DNA from: Dyadobacter sp. CY261
GTDB lineage: Bacteria > Bacteroidota > Bacteroidia > Cytophagales > Spirosomataceae
NCBI RefSeq assembly: GCF_021440085.1
Contig: NZ_JAKCPW010000004.1
Span: 372,001 to 436,000, forward strand
Direction of reading: 5' to 3'
Length of the DNA stretch: 64,000 bases
Under the pieces are notes generated by a model. The model did no database searches. It saw only the letters and a program-made list of their open reading frames with translations, and was not told the DNA's origin. Below are positions 49,306-58,120 of this stretch, piece by piece (the first letter of the stretch is position 1; every line of letters starts with the position of its first letter). Both the position numbers and the translations under genes were made by a program.

Positions 49306-50847
49306 ATGCTTGCTAAAACCTACGGAAGCGCCGTGTTCGGTGTCGACGCGACCATCATAACCATCGAAGTAAATGTTGGCCAGGGCCTCGGATTCTACAT
49401 GGTCGGCCTCGCCGATAGCGCTGTAAAAGAAAGCCAGCAACGTGTCGAAGCGTCACTAAAACACTTCGGCTTTAAAATGCCGCGACAAAAACTGGTTGTG
49501 AACCTGGCACCTGCCGACATCCGTAAAGAAGGCTCCGCGTACGACCTCCCCATTGCCATTTGCACATTACAATGTTCCGATCAGCTTGTCTGCGTCCGCA
49601 GCACAGAGGATTACATCATCCTCGGTGAACTCTCACTCGATGGCATTCTCCGGCCCATCAAAGGCGTCCTGCCTATCGCGATCGAAGCGCGCAAGCAAGG
49701 CTTTAAAGGCATTGTGTTACCCGCAGAAAATGCACATGAGGCAGCAATTGTCAACAACCTCGACGTTATCCCTGTTGAAACGCTGGCAATGGCGATCGAG
49801 TTTTTCAAGGGTACCCGCGATATCGAGCCCCTGCGTATCGATACGCGCGACCTCTTTTTCTCTTCCCAAAGTGAGTATGAAGCCGATTTTGAGCATGTGC
49901 AGGGCCAGGAAAATATCAAACGTGCGTTGGAGATCACCGCGGCAGGCGGGCATAATGCCATCATGATAGGTCCGCCGGGAGCGGGTAAAACAATGCTGGC
50001 GAAACGCATTCCCAGTATTTTACCGCCGCTAAGTCTGCCCGAAGCACTGGAAACGACTAAAATTCATTCGGTAGCAGGTAAATTAGGCAGGCAGGCCACA
50101 CTGGTCTCGCGCCGACCCTTCCGCTCACCGCACCATTCAATCAGTGACGTCGCATTGGTGGGAGGCGGCAGCTATCCTCAGCCGGGAGAAATATCGTTGG
50201 CGCACAATGGTGTACTTTTTCTCGATGAGCTGCCTGAATTCAAAAGAACCGTGTTAGAAGTAATGCGCCAGCCGCTGGAAGAACGGAAAGTAACCATTTC
50301 AAGGGCCAAAATGGCGGTTGAATTTCCCTCGAACTTCATGCTTATTGCCAGCATGAATCCTTGCCCGTGTGGCTACTACAATCACCCTGAAAAAGACTGC
50401 GTCTGCGGCCCGGGCGTCGTTCAAAAATACCTCAACAAAATCAGCGGTCCACTGCTCGATCGCATTGATTTACACGTGGAAGTGACGCCCGTTTCTTTCG
50501 ACCAGATTTCCTCCACCCGCAAGTCCGAAAGCAGCGAACAGATCCGGGAGCGCGTCATCCAAGCCCGCCAGCGCCAGACGGAGCGGTTCAGAGATCACAG
50601 GGAAATTTACTCCAACGCGATGATGACGCCTGAAATGGTGAAACAGATCTGCATTATCGAAGACGCCGGCAAAATGCTCCTCCGCAAAGCCATGGAACGC
50701 CTCGGCCTCTCCGCCCGTGCCTACGACCGTATCCTCAAAGTATCCCGCACCATCGCCGACCTGGCCGATAGCGAAGACATTAAAGTCGAACATTTGGCAG
50801 AGGCGATTCAATACCGGAGTTTGGACCGGGAGAATTGGGCCGGGTGA
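49306..50847 (+). CDS. comM: ComM/YifB-type AAA ATPase (Mg-chelatase-like)
   Basis: 513 aa of normal ComM length. N-terminal Lon-S5-like domain (about 20-140; LADSAVKESQQRVEASLKHF), AAA core with Walker A GPPGAGKT (222-229), HHSISDVALVGGG, Walker B LFLDELPEF and a C-terminal Mg_chelatase_C segment (GLSARAYDRILKVSRTIADL). ComM is a branch-migration helicase that promotes uptake and integration of DNA in transformation; no other competence gene is nearby. The Cys pattern CPCGYYNHPEKDCVCGPG is typical of the family. Confidence 0.95.
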   Translation: MLAKTYGSAVFGVDATIITIEVNVGQGLGFYMVGLADSAVKESQQRVEASLKHFGFKMPRQKLVVNLAPADIRKEGSAYDLPIAICTLQCSDQLVCVRSTEDYIILGELSLDGILRPIKGVLPIAIEARKQGFKGIVLPAENAHEAAIVNNLDVIPVETLAMAIEFFKGTRDIEPLRIDTRDLFFSSQSEYEADFEHVQGQENIKRALEITAAGGHNAIMIGPPGAGKTMLAKRIPSILPPLSLPEALETTKIHSVAGKLGRQATLVSRRPFRSPHHSISDVALVGGGSYPQPGEISLAHNGVLFLDELPEFKRTVLEVMRQPLEERKVTISRAKMAVEFPSNFMLIASMNPCPCGYYNHPEKDCVCGPGVVQKYLNKISGPLLDRIDLHVEVTPVSFDQISSTRKSESSEQIRERVIQARQRQTERFRDHREIYSNAMMTPEMVKQICIIEDAGKMLLRKAMERLGLSARAYDRILKVSRTIADLADSEDIKVEHLAEAIQYRSLDRENWAG

Positions 50848-50883
50848 CACCGCCAATAGTCTATCTTTTAACCTTAAACTTAT

Positions 50884-50891
50884 TAAATTTG
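50884..50891 (+). promoter_or_regulatory. Candidate -7 element for the Uma2 gene
   Basis: TAAATTTG, 24 bases upstream of ATG 50916. Confidence 0.4.
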
Positions 50892-50915
50892 GAAACACTA
50901 CAATTGACAAAAGAG

Positions 50916-51563
50916 ATGAGTAACCGTATGGTCTCAGAAATTATGAATGTGCCGGATGCTTATCTGGTACTTGGCGCGGTGCAAAAAGCGCTTGATGAGG
51001 AGCGGAAGACTAGGTTGAAATTCTATAATGACATTACCGAGCAGGAGAAAGTGGAATTTATTAATGGCAAGATTGTGGTTCACTCCCCGGTTAAAATGAA
51101 GCATAATAAAGCTTCGTTAAGACTGGCTCAGCTTCTGAACATTTATGTTTGCAGACATAATCTGGGTTTTGTTGGAATAGAAAAGATTATGATCACGCTG
51201 ACCAGAAACGATAATGAACCTGACATTTGCTTTTTTCGCAAAGACAAGACCATTATGCTCACAGCCGATCAAACTCTTTTCCCCGCGCCGGATTTGATTG
51301 TGGAAGTGCTCTCTGCATCAACGGAAGCCCGTGACCGCGGCGTAAAGTTTGACGATTACCAAGCACACGGAATTGAGGAATATTGGATCATAGATCCAGA
51401 GAACGAAACACTCGAACAGTACCACCTCGTCGGCGAAGAATATAAGCTGATTCTTAAAGCGCCTAGTAATGACGTATCAAGCTTCGCAGTCGAAGGCTTC
51501 CGGATCCCCATTCGCGCCATTTTCGACGATGCCGAGAATCTGAAAGCCATTCAAAATCTATAA
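50916..51563 (+). CDS. Uma2-family PD-(D/E)XK endonuclease-like protein
   Basis: 215 aa from ATG 50916. Uma2 (DUF820) features: EKVEFINGKIVVHSPVKMKHN, NEPDICFFRKDK, PDLIVEVLSASTEARDRGVKFDDYQAHGIEEYWIIDPE. The Asp and Glu in PDI and VEV fit the PD-(D/E)XK core. The frame extends upstream into comM, but the start near the -7 element is preferred. Uma2 proteins are widespread in cyanobacteria and Cytophagales; biological role unclear. Confidence 0.85.
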   Translation: MSNRMVSEIMNVPDAYLVLGAVQKALDEERKTRLKFYNDITEQEKVEFINGKIVVHSPVKMKHNKASLRLAQLLNIYVCRHNLGFVGIEKIMITLTRNDNEPDICFFRKDKTIMLTADQTLFPAPDLIVEVLSASTEARDRGVKFDDYQAHGIEEYWIIDPENETLEQYHLVGEEYKLILKAPSNDVSSFAVEGFRIPIRAIFDDAENLKAIQNL

Positions 51564-51571
51564 TATCCTAC

Positions 51572-52384
51572 TTAAAGTTCCTCTACACTTACCCCGCCCA
51601 GCTCCTGAAAGAGCGTCTGCCAGTAATGCGTCACGTGCGGGTTATTTTCCTTGCTTGAGGCTGTCGGTTCAAATGGGGATACAATAGTGACCTGTGGAGA
51701 ACCAATGGCGTAGCGATCGAGCTTTTTGGTGTCTGCTTTGGCATCCGTTTCTGCCTCCGCGTCGCTTTTGGGCGGATTGATGTGAAAATCGCGGCGGTCG
51801 GCACCTTTGACACTTTCTACCATATCGCTGAAATAATACACCTTTACGTCCGAACCGCTTTCACCAGCTTTGGCAATGACTGGCAAACTGGCCCAGATGT
51901 CGGTCGATTGATTCGATGCACCGGTATTCTGTTGGTTGAGTTTGCCAAGCAACTGACGTAGATAAATGCCTTTTTCCTTTTGCAAAGCCAGTTGAAATGT
52001 GGTTTCGATGCTTTCACGGTCGGTAGCGTTCGCGCCTTCCAGATTATCCCTTTCACTCCGTACTGTCAGGGACAGCGCGCGGGCTTTGGAGGTGTTTTCG
52101 TGGATGAAATATACTTCCAGTTTGTCCCCCTTGTTTTTCATATTGTTTTCGATGATATCGGTCAGCGCCTGGCGGTATTTCTCATTCACATATTGCTTGT
52201 CCACATGCACGCTTTGCGTTTTGTCGAGAAATACCAGTGTGTAAAGCGGCGCATCGGGAGCTGCCTGGGTAGCTTCTTTTTCGCCTCCGCAAGAAAATAT
52301 CGTCAGGAACATTGCTGCGAGCAGCAGGCGACTGGCCTGCGCCCCGAGTTTGCTGAAAAAAGGGGGATGGGTCTGCTGATTCAT
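51572..52384 (-). CDS. Unnamed lipoprotein with vWA-like features
   Basis: 270 aa. Long N-region then lipobox FLTIFSC (Cys32). The following YTLVFLDKTQSVHVDKQYV resembles the first strand and DxSxS metal motif of a von Willebrand A domain, with DKTQS in place of DxSxS. VKVYYFSDMVES resembles its later Asp strand. A Lys/Asp/Glu-rich segment (about 205-222) follows. I recognise no named family. Convergent with the Uma2 gene (8-base gap). Confidence 0.6.
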   Translation of the reverse strand: MNQQTHPPFFSKLGAQASRLLLAAMFLTIFSCGGEKEATQAAPDAPLYTLVFLDKTQSVHVDKQYVNEKYRQALTDIIENNMKNKGDKLEVYFIHENTSKARALSLTVRSERDNLEGANATDRESIETTFQLALQKEKGIYLRQLLGKLNQQNTGASNQSTDIWASLPVIAKAGESGSDVKVYYFSDMVESVKGADRRDFHINPPKSDAEAETDAKADTKKLDRYAIGSPQVTIVSPFEPTASSKENNPHVTHYWQTLFQELGGVSVEEL

Positions 52385-52472
52385 AAATGGATTTTATTTT
52401 GGCTAAACTAATCGGTTCACAAATGTTACACAACGCCAAACGGTGGCTATACGCATTTATTTTAGTACAAAA

Positions 52473-52510
52473 AGAAAACCCTTCAAAACGTGTGCCTTGA
52501 AGGGTTTTCT
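52473..52510 (-). terminator. Intrinsic terminator after fabI
   Basis: AGAAAACCCTTCAA (52473-52486) pairs with TTGAAGGGTTTTCT (52497-52510), a 14-base perfect stem with a 10-base loop and T-rich 3' arm on either strand. Confidence 0.85.
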
Positions 52511-52529
52511 TGAATGCTAAATTTGATTG

Positions 52530-53357
52530 TTATTGCTGCTTTGCCTGCTGCTGGATCATTGTTACCAGTTCTTCAGAAATACCGGTGGATGAATAACCGC
52601 CATCGTGATAGAGGTTTTGCATGGTCACAAAGCGGGTAAGGTCGGAGAACAATGTGATCGCGTAATTCGCGCAATCGTCTGCCGAAGCATTGCCCAGCGG
52701 GCTCATTTTTTCTGCAAAATCATAGAATGCGTCGAAGCCTTCGATACCCGATCCTGCCTTCGTTTTGGTAGGAGACTGAGAAATCGTGTTTACGCGCACA
52801 TTTTTGGCTTTTCCGTAACGGTAACCATAACTGCGGGCGATGCTTTCGAGCATGGCCTTAGCTTCGGCCATATCATTGTAAAAAGAGTACGTTCTCTGGG
52901 CTGCAATGTAGGATAATGCCACAACCGATCCCCAATCGTTGATTGCATCGAGCTTTTCAGCTACCTGCAGGAACTTGTGCAGTGAAAGGGCCGAAATGTC
53001 CACGCCTTTCTGAAACCACTCGTAGTTCAGATCTCCGTAGGATTTGCCTTTGCGTACGTTCAACGACATTCCGATCGAGTGCAACACGAAGTCGATTTTG
53101 CCGCCCAGGATCTCGGTCGATTTGGTAAAGAGGTTTTCGATATCTTCCAGGGAAGTAGCATCGGCAGGGATGATCTCGGCTTCGCATTGCTTCGCCAGCT
53201 CATTGATAGCCCCCATACGCATCGCGATAGGCGCGTTGGTCAGCACAAACGTGGCACCTTCTTCTTTTGCTTTCAGCGCTACTTTCCAGGCAATGGAATT
53301 TTCATCCAATGCTCCCGATATAATTCCTCTTTTTCCTTTTAATAAACCGTAAGCCAT
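52530..53357 (-). CDS. fabI: Enoyl-[acyl-carrier-protein] reductase (NADH) FabI
   Basis: Last reductive step of type II fatty-acid elongation. 275 aa. SDR fold of FabI type with GKRGIISGALDENSIAWKVAL, and the active site SYIAAQRTYSFYNDMAEAKAMLES holding the Tyr-x6-Lys catalytic pair. VRVNTISQSPTKTKAGSGI and HDGGYSSTGI complete the family pattern. Typical length. It ends with a strong terminator. It is the only FabI-type gene visible; other fab genes are outside the window. Confidence 0.96.
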   Translation of the reverse strand: MAYGLLKGKRGIISGALDENSIAWKVALKAKEEGATFVLTNAPIAMRMGAINELAKQCEAEIIPADATSLEDIENLFTKSTEILGGKIDFVLHSIGMSLNVRKGKSYGDLNYEWFQKGVDISALSLHKFLQVAEKLDAINDWGSVVALSYIAAQRTYSFYNDMAEAKAMLESIARSYGYRYGKAKNVRVNTISQSPTKTKAGSGIEGFDAFYDFAEKMSPLGNASADDCANYAITLFSDLTRFVTMQNLYHDGGYSSTGISEELVTMIQQQAKQQ

Positions 53358-53468
53358 GTTTCCTTTTATTGTTGATTAATTCGGATGTCCGTTCAAGGCG
53401 GCAAAGTAAAGCATTTTTGACGGCTTTAACCACAATTCCCCCGCTTCCAATGCCCGTTGCGTATCCGT

Positions 53469-54488
53469 TCAAGGCTGTGCAACAGGCTTTTCTACTGGTT
53501 TCATATGCAGCTTTTCCTGAAAAAACCGGTCTGTGGCCTCGTACACACTCTGGAAGTCCTTCGAGCGCAGGTGTGACGCAATCACGTGATCGCCGCTTTC
53601 GGGGAATGCCTTTTCTTCTTTCAGCTCAGCAGGCGTGCCCAGCCCTTCAAACATTTTGCGTATCGCCTTCACCGACACCACTTTATCCTGTTCCTCTTCG
53701 TTTTTGTAATAGTAACCCACAAATACCGGCATTTTCACCTCCTCATATATCTCCGGGCGGGCAATGGCGTCGATCATCTGCTGCAATGTCGTAAGTCCGT
53801 TTGTATGATATCCCTGCAACCAGAATTGTGCCTGAGCGGGAATAGAGTCCTTACCCATATTATGCGTGCCCATTACATTACGTAAAATTTGTTGCCCCCA
53901 CGGCCCCGTTACGAGCTTCATAGAAGGGTTTGCAATGGCCATACATGGCGAATAAAGCACCAGTGCGTTGATTTCGGGATGCGTGGCCGCCAAATATACC
54001 GATAACAATCCTCCCGCCGAAGTCCCGATCACGATCACGCTATCGCCCAACACTTTTCCGATTGCCAGCGCCCTTTTAGCTCCGGCAAGAAAATTGGCGG
54101 GCGTGAGGTCGTCGAATGCATTGGTGTCGGCGATACCGGCGTCGTGCATACGCGAGAGATAGAGATTGGCTCCATATCTCTTCGCAAGGTCCTTGTGGAC
54201 AGGATCACCTTCTGCCCAGCTGGCACCGAAACCATGTATATATACGACGCTGTATGTCGTTTTTTGTTTCAAACTGTCATTTGCCCATACAATTCGTGCT
54301 TCATTGTCGGGTTTTAGCAACCGGGTGGCTTTCTCCTTGCGGTTTATGTCTTCTTCCAAACTGACAAGGTCGCCGGTTATCGTTGGCAAAACGGGTGTAA
54401 GATGTGCTTCGGGCACTTTCGGGCCGGAAATGAACACCACACCGAGGATCACGAGGATCGCAGCGACCCAGAGGATGAATTTTAACAT
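53469..54488 (-). CDS. Membrane-anchored alpha/beta hydrolase
   Basis: 339 aa. N-terminal membrane helix (about 3-21), then an alpha/beta-hydrolase fold with SVVYIHGFGASWAEGDP (oxyanion HGFG) and nucleophile elbow VIGTSAGGLLSV (Ser157). The catalytic His is probably in SGDHVIASHLRS near the C-terminus. It looks like a carboxylesterase/lipase or peptidase; the substrate is unknown. Its N-terminus predicts a periplasmic catalytic domain. Single gene. Confidence 0.82.
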   Translation of the reverse strand: MLKFILWVAAILVILGVVFISGPKVPEAHLTPVLPTITGDLVSLEEDINRKEKATRLLKPDNEARIVWANDSLKQKTTYSVVYIHGFGASWAEGDPVHKDLAKRYGANLYLSRMHDAGIADTNAFDDLTPANFLAGAKRALAIGKVLGDSVIVIGTSAGGLLSVYLAATHPEINALVLYSPCMAIANPSMKLVTGPWGQQILRNVMGTHNMGKDSIPAQAQFWLQGYHTNGLTTLQQMIDAIARPEIYEEVKMPVFVGYYYKNEEEQDKVVSVKAIRKMFEGLGTPAELKEEKAFPESGDHVIASHLRSKDFQSVYEATDRFFQEKLHMKPVEKPVAQP

Positions 54489-54616
54489 TTTTTATGAGTT
54501 AAGAAGGTTTTAGAGATACGAAAGATCGCTAGTTTTATCGGGTTAATTTACGCATGATGTAACCATTCAGCAAATTCTGTTATTCCTGCGCCTCTAACCG
54601 ATCTACCTGATTTACG

Positions 54617-55303
54617 ATGCCCAATCTTTTACTCGTTGAAGATGACGCCAACCTTGGGATGCTTCTTCAAGAATATCTGACCGATAAAGGCTTTCCTACC
54701 GACCTTGCTACTGATGGGCAAAAGGGCTGGCAACATTTTGTTGATAAAGAATATGACCTGTGTATTTTCGATGTGATGATGCCCAAAAAGGATGGGTTCT
54801 CCTTGGCTAAGGAAGTCAGAATGAGCGGACGTGATGTCCCCATCATCTTCCTGACGGCCAAATCGATGAAAGAAGATACGATGCAGGGCTTCCGGGTGGG
54901 TGCCGATGATTATGTTACCAAGCCATTCGACCGTGAAGAATTATTAATGCGCATTCAGGCCATATTACGCCGTTATGCCCGTCAGACGGACCAGCAGGAG
55001 GATACCAAAGTATTTCAAATCGGAAAGTATAGCTTTGATTATAATCACCAGCAATTATCTATCGGCGAAAATTCCGCACGTTTGACGAGCAAGGAATCAG
55101 AATTGCTTCGCTTGTTTTGCCAAAGTTTAAACCAACCCATCAGCCGCAGCTTCGCGCTCAAAACCATTTGGGGCGACGATTCCTATTTCAATGCAAGAAG
55201 TATGGATGTTTACATTACCAAACTCCGCAAATACCTTCGCGAAGACCCCTCGATACAGATTATGAATCTGCATGGGGAGGGGTTTAAGTTGATGGTGGGG
55301 TAG
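54617..55303 (+). CDS. OmpR/PhoB-type response regulator
   Basis: 228 aa. Receiver domain with LLVEDDANLG, phospho-acceptor Asp52 in CIFDVMMPKKDG, TAKS and YVTKPFDREELL. The C-terminal winged helix includes RLTSKESELLRLFCQSLNQP and SMDVYITKLRKYLREDP. No histidine-kinase gene lies in the window, so its partner is elsewhere or it is an orphan. Followed by a G-rich tract rather than a terminator. Confidence 0.95.
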   Translation: MPNLLLVEDDANLGMLLQEYLTDKGFPTDLATDGQKGWQHFVDKEYDLCIFDVMMPKKDGFSLAKEVRMSGRDVPIIFLTAKSMKEDTMQGFRVGADDYVTKPFDREELLMRIQAILRRYARQTDQQEDTKVFQIGKYSFDYNHQQLSIGENSARLTSKESELLRLFCQSLNQPISRSFALKTIWGDDSYFNARSMDVYITKLRKYLREDPSIQIMNLHGEGFKLMVG

Positions 55304-55380
55304 AAAGGGGAGAAGGGATGAAAGGTGGATGGAAGAGGGGTTACAAATGCAGGGTTAGGTAAGAAAAGGAGGGGTTTGGG
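55274..55380 (+). repeat. G-rich purine tract at the 3' end of the response-regulator gene
   Basis: Ten runs of three or four G on the plus strand between 55274 and 55380, from the last codons of the regulator into the gap. The three closest (55297-55300, 55307-55310, 55315-55317) are separated by 6 and 4 bases. Strong strand bias unlike the surroundings; possible G-quadruplex with long loops. Confidence 0.55.
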
Positions 55381-55473
55381 AAACTCTCGTTTTCTTTGTG
55401 TCGTTTTTCCTTTGATATTTCTTTCTGATTCCCTTTAAAAGCCGACGGCCCAGTGCTGATCGCCGAATACCAA

Positions 55474-56457
55474 ATGATCCAATTATCCCGTCGTCCGCGA
55501 CGCAATAGAAAGTCCGCCGGTGTGCGTGATCTGGTTCAGGAAACCAATTTGCAGGTGTCTGATTTCATTTTCCCCATGTTTGTCGTAGAAGGAACGCGGC
55601 AGAAATCGGAGGTCAAATCAATGCCTGGCATTTACCGCTACTCGCTCGATAACCTGCTCGAAGAACTCAAAGAAGTGACCGACCTGGGAATCAAAGCCAT
55701 TGATCTTTTCCCCAATTATCCGGAACGCAAGAAGGACCGTTTTGCATCCGAGAGCTATCACCCAGACACTTTTTACCTAAAAGCTATCACTGCCATTAAA
55801 GAACAGTTCCCCGAACTTGTGATCATGACCGACGTGGCTATGGACCCATATAGTTCCGATGGTCATGACGGACTGGTGGAAAACGGTAAGATAATGAACG
55901 ACGCCACGTTAGAAATTTTGGCAAATATGTCGCTGGCCCAGGCCAAAGCCGGTGCTGACATTCTCGGCCCCAGCGATATGATGGATGGCCGTATAGGTTA
56001 CATTCGCCGACATCTGGATGCGCACGGCTTTACGGATGTAAGCATTATGTCCTATTCTGCCAAATATGCCAGCGCATTTTATGGCCCCTTCCGTGATGCA
56101 TTGGAATCGGCTCCGAAGTTTGGGGACAAAAAAACTTACCAAATGAACCCTGCCAATAAGCGTGAGGCATTGCTCGAAGCCCAACTGGACTTCGAAGAAG
56201 GTGCGGACATGCTCATGGTTAAACCCGCATTGTCGTACCTGGACATTATCCGCTTGCTGGACGAAAATTTCGACATTCCAATCGCTGCTTACAACGTGTC
56301 AGGTGAATACGCGATGGTTAAAGCAGCCGCACAAAACGGTTGGCTTGATGGCGAACGTGCCATGATGGAAGTACTTACGAGTATTCGACGTGCCGGTGCC
56401 AAATGCATTCTGACTTACTTCGCGAAAGAAGCAGCCGTGATATTGAACAAACGGTAA
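55474..56457 (+). CDS. hemB: Porphobilinogen synthase (delta-aminolevulinic acid dehydratase)
   Basis: Condenses two ALA to porphobilinogen in haem synthesis. 327 aa from MIQLSRRPRRNRKSAGVRDL. Active-site lysines are Lys197 (SYSAKYASAFYGPF) and Lys250 (MLMVKPALSYLD). The metal region DVAMDPYSSDGHDG (120-133) carries Asp in place of the zinc-binding cysteines, so this is the Asp-rich magnesium-type enzyme. A GTG seven codons upstream is possible but unnecessary. Other hem genes are not adjacent. Confidence 0.97.
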   Translation: MIQLSRRPRRNRKSAGVRDLVQETNLQVSDFIFPMFVVEGTRQKSEVKSMPGIYRYSLDNLLEELKEVTDLGIKAIDLFPNYPERKKDRFASESYHPDTFYLKAITAIKEQFPELVIMTDVAMDPYSSDGHDGLVENGKIMNDATLEILANMSLAQAKAGADILGPSDMMDGRIGYIRRHLDAHGFTDVSIMSYSAKYASAFYGPFRDALESAPKFGDKKTYQMNPANKREALLEAQLDFEEGADMLMVKPALSYLDIIRLLDENFDIPIAAYNVSGEYAMVKAAAQNGWLDGERAMMEVLTSIRRAGAKCILTYFAKEAAVILNKR

Positions 56458-56482
56458 CGAATTCCAAAATCTGTCATATAGT

Positions 56483-56519
56483 AATGTGAAGATGTCTGAT
56501 TATCTTACATCTTCACATT
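56483..56519 (+). terminator. Intrinsic terminator after hemB
   Basis: AATGTGAAGATG (56483-56494) pairs with CATCTTCACATT (56508-56519), 12-base stem and 13-base loop, followed by a T-rich stretch. Confidence 0.85.
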
Positions 56520-56546
56520 TTCTTTTTGTATCATTCAACAACAGTC

Positions 56547-58067
56547 ATGAAATTATCATTACTTCTGCTACCACTCGGGCTTGCATTAACCCTCCCCGGT
56601 ACGGCACAAAAAAAGAATTCGTCATTGCCTGAATTCCAGATCAAAAAATCGGAACCTGAGGCGCACATGCGGTTTTTGGCAGGCGATGAGCTCATGGGCA
56701 GGCGAACCGGCGAGCAGGGGAACTTCGTGGCAGCCCGCTACATTGCCGAGCAATTCCGGAAATTGGGTGTAGTGCCTGTACCTGGCAATACCGAAAGCGG
56801 TACTTCGAGCTACTTCCAGCGAGTACCATTTGAAAAAATGGGCGCTAATGGCGCGGGCGAAATTGCTGCGGACGCCGAAATTATGAAAAGCGGCACCGAC
56901 TGGCTCCTTATGGCCGGAGAAGCCGCCGATCTGAAAGCGCCTATCGTTTACGCGAGTTTTGGTCTGGAAAATACGACTAAAAGTTGGGACGACTATAAGG
57001 GTCTGGATGTAAAAGGCAAGATCGTGTTGGTGGAGAGCGGAACGCCGGAAACACAAACGCCCTCGGAAATCTTTGCTACTTCTGCCGAAAAACGCAAAAT
57101 AGCGATGGACAAAGGTGCCATTGCGGTAATCGAGCTATTCAACGCGCCGGTGCCCTGGAATGTCGTAAGCAAGTTTTTTTCAGGTGAGAAAATTTCGCTG
57201 GCCGAGGGCTCTGATGCCAAAACGATCCCGCACGCGTGGGTGAATGGCAAGGAAGCCAAATATGCACGTGCACTCCGCGCAGTCAAAGAAGTAACTTTTA
57301 AAACTTCCGGAAGAGTAGCAAAGCCGATTTACAGCTACAATGTGGCTGGATACATTCCTGGAAGTGACCCCAAACTGAAAGAAGAATACATTCTGCTTTC
57401 CGCGCATTATGATCATGTGGGTGTGGGTAAACAGGGCGGACAGACCTATACGCCCGAGGACAGCATTTTCAACGGTGCCCGCGACAACGCATTCGGTACC
57501 ACCGCATTGTTGACTGCCGCGGAAGCATTGGCCAAAAACCCGCCGAAGCGTTCGATCGTCCTTGTAGCCTTGACTGGCGAGGAAGTGGGCCTGCTTGGCA
57601 GCAAATACTATGCTTCCCACCCGATCATGCCTTTGAATAAATGCATTTTCAACATGAACTCCGACGGCGCAGGTTATAACGACACCACGATCGTATCGGT
57701 AATGGGCCTCGACCGCACCGGCGCACGCGTGGAGATCGAGACTGCCTGCAAAGCATTTGGCCTGGGTATTTTTGCCGATCCATCTCCTGAGCAGGGGCTT
57801 TTTGATCGGTCGGATAACGTTAGTTTTGCCAAAGAAGGTATCCCGGCACCGACCTTCACACCAGGCTTCAAGGAATTCAATGGGGATATCATGAAAAATT
57901 ATCACCAGGTAACTGATAATCCTGAAACCATAGATTTCAACTATTTGCTGAAATTCAGCCAGGCATATACTTACGCCACCCGGTTAATTGCCGATCGTAA
58001 AGCCGCACCGCAGTGGAGCGCTGGCGATAAATACGAACCGGCTGCCAAGAAGTTGTACGGAAAGTAA
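56547..58067 (+). CDS. Exported M28 family metallopeptidase
   Basis: 506 aa. Signal peptide MKLSLLLLPLGLALTLPGTA. A protease-associated (PA) domain insert spans about 110-245. The zinc aminopeptidase core has SAHYDHVGVG (zinc His287), GARDNAFG (bridging Asp at 313), ALTGEEVGLLGS (catalytic Glu about 345-346) and NSDGAG. Probably a secreted or periplasmic aminopeptidase. A TTG seven codons upstream is an alternative start but the signal begins at the ATG. Bounded by terminators on both sides. Confidence 0.9.
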   Translation: MKLSLLLLPLGLALTLPGTAQKKNSSLPEFQIKKSEPEAHMRFLAGDELMGRRTGEQGNFVAARYIAEQFRKLGVVPVPGNTESGTSSYFQRVPFEKMGANGAGEIAADAEIMKSGTDWLLMAGEAADLKAPIVYASFGLENTTKSWDDYKGLDVKGKIVLVESGTPETQTPSEIFATSAEKRKIAMDKGAIAVIELFNAPVPWNVVSKFFSGEKISLAEGSDAKTIPHAWVNGKEAKYARALRAVKEVTFKTSGRVAKPIYSYNVAGYIPGSDPKLKEEYILLSAHYDHVGVGKQGGQTYTPEDSIFNGARDNAFGTTALLTAAEALAKNPPKRSIVLVALTGEEVGLLGSKYYASHPIMPLNKCIFNMNSDGAGYNDTTIVSVMGLDRTGARVEIETACKAFGLGIFADPSPEQGLFDRSDNVSFAKEGIPAPTFTPGFKEFNGDIMKNYHQVTDNPETIDFNYLLKFSQAYTYATRLIADRKAAPQWSAGDKYEPAAKKLYGK

Positions 58068-58084
58068 TTGATAAGTTATAAGTT

Positions 58085-58118
58085 AAAAAGGCCTCTGAAG
58101 TGATTCAGAGGCCTTTTT
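58085..58118. terminator. Bidirectional terminator between convergent genes
   Basis: AAAAAGGCCTCTGAA (58085-58099) pairs with TTCAGAGGCCTTTTT (58104-58118), a perfect 15-base stem with a 4-base loop and T-runs on both strands. Serves the M28 gene and the minus-strand gene at 58121. Confidence 0.9.
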
Positions 58119-58120
58119 GC

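Noticed and set aside
53388-53475. 12-base direct repeat TCCGTTCAAGGC (53388-53399 and 53464-53475)
   Set aside because: Only two copies, one at the 3' end of the hydrolase gene; no target-site or mobile-element context, and possibly chance.
57180-57905. A 241-codon frame antisense to the M28 peptidase
   Set aside because: The peptidase motifs on the plus strand are intact, and the antisense frame lacks any signature.
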